A stretch of DNA of 58,356 bases from Geobacter sp. (lineage in GTDB: Bacteria > Desulfobacterota > Desulfuromonadia > Geobacterales > Geobacteraceae): positions 1 through 58,356 of the forward strand of contig RPRC01000089.1 of NCBI GenBank assembly GCA_003857395.1, given 5' to 3'. Made by a program: the position numbers and the translations under genes. Each line of letters starts with the position of its first letter. Positions within the stretch are counted from its first letter, which is position 1. The notes beneath the pieces were generated by a model. It did no database searches, was not told the DNA's origin, and was given only the letters and a program-made list of their open reading frames with translations. Of the stretch, positions 1 through 9,564 are shown one piece after another.

Positions 1-1
1 G

Positions 2-391
2 GTCCAGGATATCATCAAGGGGAAAAAGGTTATTGTCATCGATGATTCCATTGTCCGCGGCACTACCTCTCGAAAAATCGTGAAGATGATCCGCAGCGCA
101 GGCGCTGCTGAGGTGCATACCTTGATTTCCGCGCCTCCAACCGATTATCCCTGCTATTACGGGATCGATACCCCCACACGTAAAGAACTGATTTCTTCAT
201 CCCATACTGTCGAAGAAATAAGAAAATATGTCACGGCAGATTCCCTCGGATACCTGTCCGTAGAAGGAATGATGAAGGCGGTGGGAGCCGAGAAATGTGA
301 TTTCTGTCGGGCCTGTTTCTCAGGAGACTATCCCGTCGAGTTTCCAGTCCTTTCACCAGAAGCCCAACTTGGACTATTTAACAAGGAGTAA
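2..391 (+). CDS. purF: Amidophosphoribosyltransferase, C-terminal part (5' end outside window)
   Basis: This is the first committed enzyme of purine synthesis, which transfers glutamine amide nitrogen to PRPP in the cytoplasm. Only the last 129 codons are present and the reading frame is open to the left edge. The PRPP-binding loop [14 protein letters not shown] is near residues 10-23 of the fragment. It is followed by the typical tail with YLSVEGM and a CxxC pair in [13 protein letters not shown]. The N-terminal glutaminase half lies outside the window. pyrE follows after 8 bases, so the two are probably cotranscribed. Confidence 0.95.
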   Translation, partial: VQDIIKGKKVIVIDDSIVRGTTSRKIVKMIRSAGAAEVHTLISAPPTDYPCYYGIDTPTRKELISSSHTVEEIRKYVTADSLGYLSVEGMMKAVGAEKCDFCRACFSGDYPVEFPVLSPEAQLGLFNKE

Positions 392-399
392 TAGACGGC

Positions 400-948
400 A
401 TGAGTAACAGAGACAGACTGAAGCAAATAATTCTAGAAAAATCATACGAAAATAAGAAGGTCACGCTCTCTTCTGGGCTAGAAAGCGACTTCTATTTTGA
501 CGGCAAACAATCGACTCTGCATCCTGAAGGTTCGTACCTTACCGGAAAACTTTTTTTTGAAGCCATGAAAGATATTGCAGAAGTTGAAGGAGTTGGAGGA
601 TTGACACTTGGTGCCGATCCAATAGCCACGGCAACCTCGCTTGTCAGTTTTCTCGACGGACGACCGATACCGGCTTTTATCATACGTAAAGAGCCCAAAG
701 GGCACGGGACCGGCGCCTGGATCGAAGGCGGTAAAAACCTGCGACAGGGTGCTCGAGTCGTGATCGTCGAAGATGTTGTTACCAGTGGAGGATCTTCCCT
801 TAAGGCCATACGAAGGGCTGAAGAGGAAGGTTTGCTGGTTCTTGGTGTTGTCACCCTTGTTGACCGGGAGGAGGGCGGCCGGGAGAATATTGAGAAAGCC
901 GGGTTCTGGCTGAAGTCAATTTTTACCAAATCAGAAATACTAGCCTAG
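400..948 (+). CDS. pyrE: Orotate phosphoribosyltransferase
   Basis: PyrE makes orotidine 5'-phosphate from orotate and PRPP, the fifth step of pyrimidine synthesis. The 182-residue length is normal for the family. The PRPP motif VVIVEDVVTSGGSS is near residues 112-125, and the flexible catalytic loop IRKEPKGHGTGAWIEG precedes it. The gene sits 8 bases after purF. The stop codon TAG (946-948) is the last three bases of a 9-bp direct repeat that borders an inserted inverted-repeat element. The final residue or two of the protein may therefore have been set by that insertion. Confidence 0.96.
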   Translation: MSNRDRLKQIILEKSYENKKVTLSSGLESDFYFDGKQSTLHPEGSYLTGKLFFEAMKDIAEVEGVGGLTLGADPIATATSLVSFLDGRPIPAFIIRKEPKGHGTGAWIEGGKNLRQGARVVIVEDVVTSGGSSLKAIRRAEEEGLLVLGVVTLVDREEGGRENIEKAGFWLKSIFTKSEILA

Positions 949-1157
949 TTTCCATCCGGAAAGTCTCGACAGAGGCTGGGCTGGAACTTCCTGGTAGCCT
1001 CTCGTAATCGCTCGCCACCCGAGACACTGAAAAGGCTACCTGCTGGATTCAGGCGCTTTCTCTGCTGTAGCTGTCTTGCCATAAAGCCGTACGAGAGACT
1101 CCGAGAAAGCCCCAGCCCAACGGGGGATAGCTCTGTTTTGGAGTTTCCGGATGGAAA
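949..1157. mobile_element. 209-bp inverted-repeat element (MITE-like) at the pyrE stop codon
   Basis: The ends are a perfect 14-bp inverted repeat: TTTCCATCCGGAAA at 949-962 and its reverse complement at 1144-1157. The nonamer CTAGCCTAG flanks both sides in direct orientation (940-948 and 1158-1166), as a 9-bp target duplication would. Inside are nested complementary arms: TGGGCTGG (about 977-984) with CCAGCCCA (about 1114-1121), CTCTCGTA with TACGAGAG, and GGTAGCCT (993-1000) with AGGCTACC (1033-1040). It could therefore also fold as an RNA. There is no credible ORF. The family is not identified; I infer a non-autonomous insertion element. Confidence 0.7.
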
Positions 1158-1190
1158 CTAGCCTAGCCTGTAACAATATCTGTCAATTTG

Positions 1191-1219
1191 AGAGGGCGGT
1201 GACCTGTTCACCGCCCTCT
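1191..1219 (+). terminator. Hairpin terminator of purF-pyrE
   Basis: A perfect 12-bp stem, AGAGGGCGGTGA (1191-1202) with its complement at 1208-1219, encloses a 5-base loop. The following sequence is only moderately T-rich (TTCATATATT). The inserted element at 949-1157 separates it from the pyrE stop codon, so it was probably immediately downstream of pyrE before insertion. Confidence 0.65.
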
Positions 1220-1262
1220 TCATATATTGGGAATAATATCTCGTTTGTTGAGGTTGGTGGTT

Positions 1263-2000
1263 GTGGATTCTTCTTTCGAAACAATTCTGGAAAAATATGC
1301 TGTTCTCCTGGAATCGGTGGACCGCTGGTTTGCTCGCTCAGCTGCATCCGCAGGAGAAGCCGTTCAATGCGGCAAGGGTTGCTCGTCCTGCTGCAGGGGT
1401 CTTTTCGACATTACACTTCTTGATGCATTATTACTTCGACAGGGGTTTGATAACCTTGAGCACTCGGTGCAAGAGGGGGTGCGTTCACGTGTGGCAACAC
1501 AAATTGAGACAATGCGATTAACCTGGCCGGGAATAGCACCACCCTATATTATTAATGTTCTGCCCGAAGAAGACCTGGACCGTTTGATGCCCGAAGAAGA
1601 TCCTACGCCCTGCCCACTACTCGGAGATGACAGCCTCTGTCTTGTCTATGAAAATCGACCCATGACCTGTCGCCTGCACGGCATCCCCCTGGTCGACATT
1701 TCTGGAGAATTCTTCCAGGATGAGTGGTGCACTTATAATTTCAAGAATGATGATCCGCTAGAAAATCACGATTTGCGCTGGAATTTCCGAGACCTATTTC
1801 AGAACGAATTATCCATTTTTCAGGAGTTTATGGATGGCTTGTTAAACCAGAAGATCACTGAATTGGATACCCTTCTTCCCTTGGCCGTACTCATTGATTT
1901 CGACGGTTTTGATTGGAAAAGTTGGTGGTTGGAGAATGAGGAGAAAATCAGAAACGCGGGTTTTCAAGAAAGTCGTCAGAACATTCAGTTCCATGAATGA
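1263..2000 (+). CDS. YkgJ-family CxxxCxxCC metal-binding protein
   Basis: It belongs to the putative zinc/iron-chelating cluster family (YkgJ type), whose biochemical role is poorly known. From the chosen GTG start, a cysteine cluster CGKGCSSCC lies near residues 36-44. A second conserved block, CLVYENRPMTCRLHG, lies near residue 125. The GTG at 1263 is preferred because it follows a GAGG-type ribosome site. An in-frame ATG at 1227 lies only 7 bases after the terminator hairpin. The C-terminal end overlaps the oppositely oriented purN by 53 bases, so the two genes converge on shared DNA. Confidence 0.75.
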   Translation: MDSSFETILEKYAVLLESVDRWFARSAASAGEAVQCGKGCSSCCRGLFDITLLDALLLRQGFDNLEHSVQEGVRSRVATQIETMRLTWPGIAPPYIINVLPEEDLDRLMPEEDPTPCPLLGDDSLCLVYENRPMTCRLHGIPLVDISGEFFQDEWCTYNFKNDDPLENHDLRWNFRDLFQNELSIFQEFMDGLLNQKITELDTLLPLAVLIDFDGFDWKSWWLENEEKIRNAGFQESRQNIQFHE

Positions 2001-2667
2001 TTAGTACCTTCCGCCCTTCGACACGAATACGCCCTTCAGCGAACAATTGAATCACTCCCGGATAGATCCTGTGCTCTTCAATTAGAATGCGACGGGATAA
2101 AGTTTCTTCTGTATCGGCGTCAAAGACCGGCACTGCAGCTTGCGCAATGATCGGACCGGTATCGGTACCAGAATCCACAAAGTGGACCGTGCATCCGGCA
2201 ATTTTTACGCCATGTAAAAGTGCTTCTCGTTGCGCGTGGTTGCCGGGAAAAGCAGGCAGAAGTGCAGGGTGGATATTAAGGATCGCCAGGGGAAAGGCAT
2301 CGAGCATTACCTGGGAGATAATGCGGTTGAAACCGGCAAGTACGATAAGTTCCGTCTCATGCTTTTTCACTATATCCAGAACTGCGGCGTCAAATGACTC
2401 ACGATCGGGAAATGAGCGATGATTTACATGGTAGGCCGGGATCCGGTGTTTTTCTGCCCGTTCAAGGGCATAAGCATCTGAGCGATTGCTTATCACGCAG
2501 ACAATGGCAACGTCCAGTTTGCCGGCTTCACTATGGTCGATGATTGACTGAAGGTTCGTGCCGTTACCCGAGACCAATACGGCGACCCGAACCTTAGCTT
2601 TTCCACCCAGATCGGATCGGTCGGCAGCGACTGGCTCAAACAAGTTCAACGCACTCACTGCCGGCAT
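1948..2667 (-). CDS. purN: Phosphoribosylglycinamide formyltransferase 1
   Basis: PurN transfers a formyl group from 10-formyltetrahydrofolate to GAR in purine synthesis. Visible motifs are the N-terminal [10 protein letters not shown] loop, the catalytic Asn-His pair in [12 protein letters not shown] and the aspartate in [13 protein letters not shown]. The start is uncertain: ATG at 2667 or GTG at 2685 both overlap the end of purM, which implies translational coupling. The homologous core begins about 25 residues further in, at [11 protein letters not shown], with no standard start codon there. The last about 17 codons overlap the convergent YkgJ-family gene. Confidence 0.93.
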   Translation of the reverse strand: MPAVSALNLFEPVAADRSDLGGKAKVRVAVLVSGNGTNLQSIIDHSEAGKLDVAIVCVISNRSDAYALERAEKHRIPAYHVNHRSFPDRESFDAAVLDIVKKHETELIVLAGFNRIISQVMLDAFPLAILNIHPALLPAFPGNHAQREALLHGVKIAGCTVHFVDSGTDTGPIIAQAAVPVFDADTEETLSRRILIEEHRIYPGVIQLFAEGRIRVEGRKVLIIHGTECSDDFLENPRF

Positions 2668-3679
2668 CGCATTTCGCAACTTCACCTATAACGAAAGCCT
2701 GCTCACTAAGGCCAGACAGCCTGATAAGAATTTCTTCGGCTTCATTGTCCGGGACAACGAGTACCATACCGATTCCATAGTTGAATGTACGGAACATTTC
2801 CATCTCTTCAATTCCACCACCTTGCTGAAGCAACGGGAAGATCGGTGGTACTGCCCATGAGTCTTTTGCGATGATGGCCTTGCAACCGTTTGGTAAAATT
2901 CTCGGGACATTTTCCAGCAAACCGCCGCCGGTAATATGGGCTATCCCATTGATCCGGAAATCGCGAATCAGGTTCAATACGGTTTTAACATAGATGCGGG
3001 TCGGCGTCAGCAGCTCTTCGGCCACCGTACAGTCAAGTCCGGGAAGGGGGCTGTTGATTCCCAGGCCCATGATATCAAACAGAACTTTGCGTGCAAGTGA
3101 ATAGCCGTTGCTGTGCAGTCCATTCGAGTTTATGCCAATCAGCTTATTTCCCACGGTGATGGACGAGCCATCTATGATATTGTCTCGTTCAACAACGCCC
3201 ACTGCAAAGCCGGCAAGGTCGTATTCACCTTCAGAATAAAAACCGGGCATTTCTGCCGTTTCTCCACCAATCAGGGCACATCCTGCCAGGGAACAACCCT
3301 GAGCTATCCCCTTGACTACTTCTGATGCTTTTTCGGGAACAAGACGGCCGGTTGCCAGGTAGTCAAGGAAGAAAAGGGGTTCGGCCCCCTGCACAATAAT
3401 ATCGTTGACGCACATGGCCACAAGGTCAATGCCAACCGTGTCATGCTTGTCCGCCATGAAGGCAAGTTTCAGCTTTGTCCCCACGCCATCAGTACCCGAT
3501 ACAAGGACAGGCTGGCGATATTTGCTGGAGTTCAGGGAAAAAAGCCCACCGAAGCCTCCGAGATCAGCAATAACCTCAGGTCGATACGTTGCCTTGACCA
3601 TCGGTTTAATCATTTTAACGAAGCTGTTGCCGGAGTCGATGTCGACACCTGCGTCTTTATAGGTTACCTTGTTGTTCAA
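2636..3679 (-). CDS. purM: Phosphoribosylformylglycinamidine cyclo-ligase (AIR synthetase)
   Basis: PurM closes the imidazole ring, making AIR from FGAM with ATP. The 347-residue length is standard. It shows [12 protein letters not shown] near residue 62, GGETAEMPG near residue 140 and the ATP-grasp-like [15 protein letters not shown] block near residue 250 (written here [15 protein letters not shown]). The start codon is TTG (3677-3679), supported by a strong GAGGAGGAG ribosome site 7 bases upstream; no ATG is placed better. purN overlaps its end on the same strand, forming a purM-purN pair. Confidence 0.96.
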   Translation of the reverse strand: MNNKVTYKDAGVDIDSGNSFVKMIKPMVKATYRPEVIADLGGFGGLFSLNSSKYRQPVLVSGTDGVGTKLKLAFMADKHDTVGIDLVAMCVNDIIVQGAEPLFFLDYLATGRLVPEKASEVVKGIAQGCSLAGCALIGGETAEMPGFYSEGEYDLAGFAVGVVERDNIIDGSSITVGNKLIGINSNGLHSNGYSLARKVLFDIMGLGINSPLPGLDCTVAEELLTPTRIYVKTVLNLIRDFRINGIAHITGGGLLENVPRILPNGCKAIIAKDSWAVPPIFPLLQQGGGIEEMEMFRTFNYGIGMVLVVPDNEAEEILIRLSGLSEQAFVIGEVAKCDAGSECVELV

Positions 3680-3980
3680 CGTCTGCTCCTCCTCTATGCA
3701 AAAGAAGATTATTTTTACGGCATAAATGACAAAATGTCAAATCCAATCTGGGTGGACCGATAGTCCTGCTCCTGTCATTCCTGTGCGATAAGGTCACTGA
3801 AATGTGAAAAAGTCGTTAAACGGTGGATCAACTGCTTCCAGTTCCTGATAGCCAATGGCAACTCCATGAATAGCACAATAATAAAATTCATTTTCCCTAT
3901 GCTGCCGGCACTAACGAAAAAACAGTTTACAATGCTTTAAGGGATTGCTTATGATTAGCCAGCAGAGAAAAGAGGCCTTG
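3680..3980. other. Divergent intergenic region purM / rimI
   Basis: About 300 bases separate the two divergent genes and must hold both promoters. The only suggestive element is TTTACAAT near 3927-3934, a possible -10 box for rimI-pyrK-pyrD without a convincing -35. A CCGGC-containing stretch before it shows no clear palindrome. I see no RNA gene or riboswitch. Confidence 0.4.
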
Positions 3981-4454
3981 ATGGAAAAAAACACCCTTCA
4001 TCCTGTCACGGTAACTGACCTGGAAGAGGTTCTCGGCCTTGAAAGGGCATCATTTCAACACCCCTGGAATAGTGAACATATTCTTAACGAAATTTATTCA
4101 CCCCTTTCTTTCCCTCTATTGGCTCGCCTTAAGGGTGGTTTCTGTGCTGGCTACATCTGCCCCATGCTCGTTCTGGATGAAGGCCATATTCTTAATGTTG
4201 CGGTTCACCCTTCGTGCCGGGGCAGGGGTGTTGGCAGAATTCTCTTGGAGGCCGCCCTCAAACAATTCAGAACGAAGGGAGCCTCCGTTGTTTACCTTGA
4301 AGTCAGGCCAACCAATACTGCAGCAATTTCCCTCTATTCTCGCTGCAGTTTTGTCACCACAGGGCGAAGAAAGGCTTACTATGAAAACGGAGAGGATGCT
4401 ATCCTGATGAAATACGAAATTCACGTGCAGAAAGAAGAGCCCCATGCAGTTTAA
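3981..4454 (+). CDS. rimI: Ribosomal protein S18 alanine N-acetyltransferase
   Basis: This GNAT-family enzyme probably acetylates the N-terminal alanine of ribosomal protein S18, as RimI does. The acetyl-CoA loop appears as HPSCRGRGVGRILLE and the C-terminal block as RPTNTAAISLYSRCSF, followed by the terminal YYENGEDAILM typical of RimI. The ATG at 3981 is chosen for its AGAGG ribosome site (3971-3975); an in-frame ATG at 3951 would add ten residues. The end overlaps the pyrK start by 11 bases, an operon with pyrK-pyrD that joins unrelated functions. Confidence 0.85.
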   Translation: MEKNTLHPVTVTDLEEVLGLERASFQHPWNSEHILNEIYSPLSFPLLARLKGGFCAGYICPMLVLDEGHILNVAVHPSCRGRGVGRILLEAALKQFRTKGASVVYLEVRPTNTAAISLYSRCSFVTTGRRKAYYENGEDAILMKYEIHVQKEEPHAV

Positions 4455-5259
4455 GTCTATGGTTGTCACGAATCATGAGGTATCTCCAGGTTACCAGCGT
4501 ATCCGGCTTACCGCTCCCCGTGCCATACTCGGAGCAAGGCCAGGACAGTTTGTCATGGTCCGGGTTCGGGAGGGGATTGACCCTCTTCTGCGTCGTCCTT
4601 TCGGCATATTCGATGTCGGCACGTTCAGCTCCGAGTATCCTGATGCTCCACGGCAGTACTATCTCGATATTCTTTACAAGGTCGTTGGCAAAGGAACTTC
4701 TATTCTCAGCCTGTTGCATGGCAAGGATTACGTTGATGTTCTTGGGCCTCTCGGGAACGGTTTTACACCTGGGGACTCTGATGAAGAAAATATCCTCGTG
4801 GGAGGCGGGTTCGGACTCGCACCGCTCTATTTCCTTGCAAAGGAACTGATTAATGTTTCTTCGCCCAAGGTATTTATCGGCGGCAGACGGAAGGAGGATG
4901 TCCTCTGTGTCACGGAGTTCGATCAACTGGGTATTGATACCTATGTTGCCACGGATGATGGAACCCTTGGTTCGCATGGACTGGTAACCGAGGTCCTGGA
5001 ACAACACCTTATACGAGAAAGCGGAAGGCGCGTTGTCATGGCGTGTGGTCCGGAACCGATGCTGAGGGCAGTTGCCAGCCTGTGCAAAAAGCACGGCATC
5101 CGCTGCCAGGTTTCTCTCGAAGCGGCCATGGCGTGTGGGGTTGGGGCGTGTCTCGGTTGTGTGACAAAAGGTCATGACCATTCTGAGAGTGATCCTGCCT
5201 ATCGTTGCGTATGCAAGGAAGGGCCGGTATTTGATGCAGCCGACCTCCTTTGGGAATAA
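4444..5259 (+). CDS. pyrK: Dihydroorotate dehydrogenase B, electron transfer subunit
   Basis: PyrK passes electrons from the PyrD flavin through FAD and a 2Fe-2S cluster to NAD. The N-terminal part is a ferredoxin-reductase-like FAD domain (RRPFGIFDV near residue 53). The middle is an NAD-binding domain (VGGGFGLAPLYFLAKEL near residue 119). The C-terminal cluster motif is CGVGACLGC plus later cysteines in YRCVCKEG. The 271-residue length is normal. It overlaps rimI and is followed by pyrD 63 bases later, so the pair makes a class 1B enzyme. Confidence 0.94.
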   Translation: MQFKSMVVTNHEVSPGYQRIRLTAPRAILGARPGQFVMVRVREGIDPLLRRPFGIFDVGTFSSEYPDAPRQYYLDILYKVVGKGTSILSLLHGKDYVDVLGPLGNGFTPGDSDEENILVGGGFGLAPLYFLAKELINVSSPKVFIGGRRKEDVLCVTEFDQLGIDTYVATDDGTLGSHGLVTEVLEQHLIRESGRRVVMACGPEPMLRAVASLCKKHGIRCQVSLEAAMACGVGACLGCVTKGHDHSESDPAYRCVCKEGPVFDAADLLWE

Positions 5260-5322
5260 CTTTCCTTCAAATCCGAAAATGGGCACCCTTTCCGAATCTG
5301 AAGGGGAGAGAGAATAGAGTCA

Positions 5323-6240
5323 ATGAAAAAGCCAGATCTGTCAGTAAATATTGCAGGAATTTCCTTTCGTAATCCAATTATGACCGCTTCGGGAACGTTT
5401 GGTTACGGGGAAGAATTCGCGGAGTATGTTGATCTGGAAACGATCGGTGCACTTATCACCAAAGGGCTGTCCCTCAAGCCCAAGGCAGGGAACGCCATGC
5501 CTCGTATTATTGAAACGCCGGGAGGGATGCTGAACGCCATCGGTCTGCAAAACGTCGGAATAGATGCTTTTATTGAGAAAAAAGTTCCTTTTTTCCGAAA
5601 TATCTCAACACCGGTAATCGTAAATTTTTTTGGCAATACGATTGAGGAGTATGCCGAATTGGCTGAAAAACTCGATGCGATTCCAGAGATTGCCGGAATC
5701 GAAGTGAATATTTCCTGCCCAAACGTAAAGCACGGTGGAATCGTTTTCGGCACCGATCCAAAGTCGGCTCACTCCGTTGTTACGGCGGTAAGGAATGCCA
5801 CCATCAAGCCGCTGATCGTTAAACTTTCACCCAATGTGACTGATATCGTCGAAATGGCCTCTGCCTGTGCAGAAGCGGACGCGGACGCGCTGTCTCTTAT
5901 CAATACTATTACCGGTATGTCCATCGACGTGAAAACCAGGCGGCCATCCCTTGCTAATGTAACAGGAGGCCTCTCCGGCCCGGCGATCAAGCCTGTTGCA
6001 CTCAGGATGGTCTGGCAGGTTTCCAGGGCCGTAAAACTTCCCATAATCGGAATCGGAGGAATTACCACTGCCACGGATGTCCTGGAATTTCTTTTGGCAG
6101 GAGCAACGGCAGTGCAGGTAGGAACCGCGAACTTCATGTCTCCAGCCGCATCACAACGAATCGCCGAGGATCTGGAAACATATTTACGAGAAAATGGAAT
6201 TGATGATGTGAAGGAGTTGATCGGCGCATTACAGGTATGA
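5323..6240 (+). CDS. pyrD: Dihydroorotate dehydrogenase, catalytic subunit (class 1B)
   Basis: It oxidises dihydroorotate to orotate using FMN. The catalytic cysteine of class 1 enzymes is in [11 protein letters not shown] near residue 130, and FMN-phosphate binding is seen in [20 protein letters not shown] near residue 245. The length of 305 residues matches the NAD-linked 1B type, consistent with the adjacent pyrK. A GGGGAGAGAG ribosome site precedes the ATG. A strong bidirectional terminator follows. Confidence 0.96.
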   Translation: MKKPDLSVNIAGISFRNPIMTASGTFGYGEEFAEYVDLETIGALITKGLSLKPKAGNAMPRIIETPGGMLNAIGLQNVGIDAFIEKKVPFFRNISTPVIVNFFGNTIEEYAELAEKLDAIPEIAGIEVNISCPNVKHGGIVFGTDPKSAHSVVTAVRNATIKPLIVKLSPNVTDIVEMASACAEADADALSLINTITGMSIDVKTRRPSLANVTGGLSGPAIKPVALRMVWQVSRAVKLPIIGIGGITTATDVLEFLLAGATAVQVGTANFMSPAASQRIAEDLETYLRENGIDDVKELIGALQV

Positions 6241-6266
6241 AGTTTTACATTGTTATGTTCTACTAG

Positions 6267-6300
6267 TAAAAAAGGAATGGAGATGATCCATTCCTTTTTA
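6267..6300. terminator. Bidirectional terminator between pyrD and the L,D-transpeptidase gene
   Basis: The stem AAAAAAGGAATGGA (6268-6281) pairs with its near-perfect complement at 6287-6300 around a 5-base loop. It carries A and T tracts on both sides, so it can end pyrD transcription on the plus strand and the L,D-transpeptidase transcript on the minus strand. The two genes converge here. Confidence 0.85.
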
Positions 6301-6325
6301 CTGTGCGATTGCAAGAAACCCTGCG

Positions 6326-7195
6326 TCAGCTTTGCTGGTTTTCCTGAGAACGGGTCGGTTCGGAAAGATATACCGGGTTATGTCCGACTATCTCAACTAT
6401 CGGGCCGTTCTCCAGGAGTTCTATGGATCCGCTGTCGGGTCCATACAGGCTTTCTCCAACAGCCCAATCATAGAGCTTTTTCGAATCCTGGAGGACGGGA
6501 TTCTCTGGAACGTTAGTAATTCTCTTTTGCATCGCTTCGTCAAACAAACCGATGCAGCCATGAGACGCTGGCTTTCCCGGAAGGTCGCGGGCATGAATCC
6601 AGTAGGCCACATTGTCCTTACCGATATAGAACCTGATGGCATAATCCATCGGATACTGAACACTTTCGTCTTCGGTTTTATAGAGTGACGAGGTGTGGTT
6701 TTTATGCCGAGCGTCAACCCGAAAAATTCCCGTGGGAGATTCGTAGCCCGTTTTCCCCGTTGCCGCTGGAAAAGAAAATTTTAATCTACCGTATTCATAG
6801 GCGCCAAGCCACTGCTCCTCCATGTTGATCAGAATATATCGCTGATACCTTTTGGCAGGTTTGTACTCAAGGGACATTGGGGTGTAATCTTTCAGATCGT
6901 CCATATTCAATGGAGACTTGATTGTCATGCCGGGGTACACATGGCGCCGGTCGATACGATTGAATCGGGCAACAAGTATCCAGTCTTTTCCATAGAGACT
7001 TTCGAGGGTATCCTGGGGGCGAATAAAAACCGGTTTCCAGGCAATGAAGCGGGTGCTTGGATACAGAACCCTACTCAGGTCCTCCTTGGCATGATCGTTG
7101 GGTGACGCTGCAGGGTGACTCGTGCTCAGAGGATCGTGGGTTATGATGGCCAGCAGAATTGCTGTCAGAATAAGACATTTGAGTGCTTTGTTCAT
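6326..7195 (-). CDS. Exported L,D-transpeptidase (YkuD family)
   Basis: It probably forms L,D cross-links in peptidoglycan or attaches proteins to it in the periplasm. The N-terminus has a basic start and a hydrophobic stretch (CLILTAILLAIIT), a signal peptide or anchor. Residues about 55-95 resemble a LysM-like fold ending in VYPGMTIKSP. The catalytic block is HARDLPGKPASHGCIGL near residue 205, with the cysteine nucleophile. The 289-residue length suits the family. It is a single gene between two convergent or divergent neighbours, with a terminator-like hairpin 45 bases upstream of its start. Confidence 0.88.
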   Translation of the reverse strand: MNKALKCLILTAILLAIITHDPLSTSHPAASPNDHAKEDLSRVLYPSTRFIAWKPVFIRPQDTLESLYGKDWILVARFNRIDRRHVYPGMTIKSPLNMDDLKDYTPMSLEYKPAKRYQRYILINMEEQWLGAYEYGRLKFSFPAATGKTGYESPTGIFRVDARHKNHTSSLYKTEDESVQYPMDYAIRFYIGKDNVAYWIHARDLPGKPASHGCIGLFDEAMQKRITNVPENPVLQDSKKLYDWAVGESLYGPDSGSIELLENGPIVEIVGHNPVYLSEPTRSQENQQS

Positions 7196-7239
7196 TGATT
7201 TTCTTCGTCGAGCTAAAAGATTGAAATTCTTGAAAATAA

Positions 7240-7269
7240 TACAAAAAGGGGCTCACGCCCCTTTTTGTA
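7240..7269. terminator. Strong symmetric hairpin in the divergent promoter region
   Basis: The stem ACAAAAAGGGGC (7241-7252) pairs with GCCCCTTTTTGT (7257-7268) around TCAC. It has the form of an intrinsic terminator in both directions. Unusually, it lies between two divergent starts (7195 minus and 7407 plus) and not after a gene. It may act as an attenuator or as an insulator between divergent promoters. Confidence 0.7.
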
Positions 7270-7406
7270 TGCAGTACCATTTTTTGCAGTCCAGGTCAAG
7301 ACAGTATCTTCTTATTCATCAATTACTGAACAATCCGGATCAGTTGATATACTGTACTATAGATACCTCAGTAAAAAATTCATGAAAAATCAATAGGGAG
7401 TCAGCT

Positions 7407-9530
7407 ATGACAAACACTGTCGACAAAAATAAAAACGGAAACGATCGTATGTCTCGCCTTGCAACAGTTGATACAACAACGCTGCCACATGACGGCGGCC
7501 CAGACTTCAATCGGTTGATATTTTCCCAAAGCCCTTATCTGCTCCAGCATGCCGAAAACCCTGTCGACTGGTATCCTTGGGGCGATGAGGCCTTTGCCAA
7601 GGCTAAAGCAGAAGATAAGCCGGTATTTCTTTCAATCGGGTACGCGACCTGCCACTGGTGTCATGTAATGGAACGTGAATCCTTTGAGGATAATGACGTG
7701 GCGAAAGTTCTCAATGATAAATTTGTCTGCATAAAGGTTGATCGAGAAGAGAGGCCTGATATTGATGATCAGTACATGACGGTCGCGCAACTGATAACCG
7801 GAGGTGGCGGGTGGCCCCTCACCATAATCATGACGGCGGACAAGGTGCCGTTTTTTGCCACAACTTATATACCGAAGACACCAAAAATGCAAATGCCAGG
7901 GATAATCGAACTGCTTGATAAAATTGATGAGTTCTGGAAAAACAGTCGTGACGCGGTGCTTGAAAGCTGTGCGCAGATCATTCAGGGACTCAAGAAAGCT
8001 GTTGAACCGCATGCCGGTACCCTTGAGGATGATGCTGTCATGGCCAAGGCCTTCCAGGCCCTCATGACGGCCTATGACAACGAATGGACCGGCTTTGGCA
8101 CTGCACCCAAATTTCCGCTTCCCCACTATCTTACCTTTCTGATCCGATTTTGGAAGAAATCACGGGCAGTCAATGCACTCTGGATGACGGAAGACACTCT
8201 CAAGATGATTCGCCGGGGCGGAATCTTCGATCAGATCAGCTTCGGTATTCACCGCTATGCCGTGGATAAAAAGTGGCTCGTTCCACACTTTGAAAAGATG
8301 CTCTATGACCAGGCAATGATTGTTCATGCCTATCTGGATGCATTTCAAGCAACAGGTGATAACCAGTATCGAACCGTGGCAGAAGAGATACTTACTTTTG
8401 TTCTAGGTGAAATGCGCTCGCCCGAAGGGGGTTTTTATTCAGCATGGGACGCCGACACGGATGGCATTGAAGGCGAGTATTATACCTGGACACAACAGGA
8501 AGTACTGGCAACACTGGGACAAAATGCCGCTGGAATAGTGTACCGCTTGTTTGGAATGTCTGAACAGGGCAATTTCGAGGGGAGGAATATTCTCCATTTA
8601 CCGATCCCCACACAGGAATTTGCCGAGAAGGAAGGCATCAGTCACAAAACCCTGCTTGAAGATCTGGAAACATGGCGCACCTCACTCGAAACAGTACGCA
8701 AGGAACGGAGAAAGCCTCTTCGTGACGAAAAAATTCTCACTGCCTGGAACGGCCTCATGATCTCGGCTCTGGCAAAATGTTTTGCTGTTACCGGCGAGAA
8801 CCGTTACAAGGAAGCAGCTTTGTCTGCCGTCAACTTTATTGCGAAACAGATGCGGCACTCGGATGGGCGCCTCCTGAGAAGTTGCTATCGTGGAAAATCT
8901 TCTATCCCGGCCTTCCTGGAAGATTATGCTTTTCTCGGATGGGGTTTGATTCAACTCTATGAAGCAACCCTGGACCGGAACTATCTGGATGCTGCGCATA
9001 AAAATTCCGCTGAAATGCTGAAGCTCTTCCAGGATAAGGAGACGTACGGTTTGTACGACACCGCTGCAGATAGTGAAAATCTACTTGTCAGGAAGAAGGG
9101 GGGGCATGACGGAGTTGTGCCGTCCGGAAATGCGGTTGCAGCAATGAACCTGATCAAACTCGGTAAAATCAGTGCCGACTCGCGTTCCCTGGAGGAAGGG
9201 AAGGGGATCCTCCGCTCTTTCATGGGGAGTGTTGAAGGAACCCCCATAACCGGCCTCCACTTCCTGTGTGCACTCGATTATCTGAACTGTCCGGAAACCG
9301 AAGTTAGCTTCTCTGGCTGCATTGATTCTGAGGAAGCTCGAAAAATGCTCCATTCCGTTCACAAGCGTTATATGCCTGGGCTCGTACTCCGGGTTGCGGA
9401 AAGTGACACAAACACCCAGACAAAGGATGAAAAAGGAGGAACTATCGTCCAGATATGTGCGTCTGGAGCCTGCAGACTTCCGGCGACAAATCTCACAGAA
9501 CTGGAAAGGCTTCTGGACGAAATTGCTTGA
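7407..9530 (+). CDS. YyaL/SSP411-type thioredoxin-fold protein
   Basis: This 707-residue protein belongs to the DUF255 family (YyaL, human SPATA20 homologues). The family combines an N-terminal thioredoxin-like domain with an alpha/alpha-barrel that resembles N-acylglucosamine epimerases; its substrate is not established. The N-terminal signature [19 protein letters not shown] is near residue 40. It is followed by [12 protein letters not shown] with a CxxC-type pair, and [12 protein letters not shown]. The C-terminal half has the conserved [17 protein letters not shown] and [12 protein letters not shown] blocks. No export signal is visible. GGGAG before the ATG is a plausible ribosome site. 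Confidence 0.88.
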   Translation: MTNTVDKNKNGNDRMSRLATVDTTTLPHDGGPDFNRLIFSQSPYLLQHAENPVDWYPWGDEAFAKAKAEDKPVFLSIGYATCHWCHVMERESFEDNDVAKVLNDKFVCIKVDREERPDIDDQYMTVAQLITGGGGWPLTIIMTADKVPFFATTYIPKTPKMQMPGIIELLDKIDEFWKNSRDAVLESCAQIIQGLKKAVEPHAGTLEDDAVMAKAFQALMTAYDNEWTGFGTAPKFPLPHYLTFLIRFWKKSRAVNALWMTEDTLKMIRRGGIFDQISFGIHRYAVDKKWLVPHFEKMLYDQAMIVHAYLDAFQATGDNQYRTVAEEILTFVLGEMRSPEGGFYSAWDADTDGIEGEYYTWTQQEVLATLGQNAAGIVYRLFGMSEQGNFEGRNILHLPIPTQEFAEKEGISHKTLLEDLETWRTSLETVRKERRKPLRDEKILTAWNGLMISALAKCFAVTGENRYKEAALSAVNFIAKQMRHSDGRLLRSCYRGKSSIPAFLEDYAFLGWGLIQLYEATLDRNYLDAAHKNSAEMLKLFQDKETYGLYDTAADSENLLVRKKGGHDGVVPSGNAVAAMNLIKLGKISADSRSLEEGKGILRSFMGSVEGTPITGLHFLCALDYLNCPETEVSFSGCIDSEEARKMLHSVHKRYMPGLVLRVAESDTNTQTKDEKGGTIVQICASGACRLPATNLTELERLLDEIA

Positions 9531-9564
9531 AATAACTACCAATTTTCTCCTGCTTATGATACAT

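Noticed and set aside
949..1157. Possible riboswitch or HEARO-type RNA in the pyrE-distal element
   Set aside because: No known riboswitch core (for example a B12 box) could be seen, and the perfect terminal repeats plus 9-bp flanking duplication fit a mobile element better.
1151..1423. 90-codon plus-strand frame starting in the inverted-repeat element
   Set aside because: It overlaps the YkgJ-family gene in another frame and crosses the terminator hairpin; a shadow frame.
4399..5286. 295-codon minus-strand frame across pyrK
   Set aside because: Long but antisense to a clear pyrK; it is a shadow caused by codon bias.
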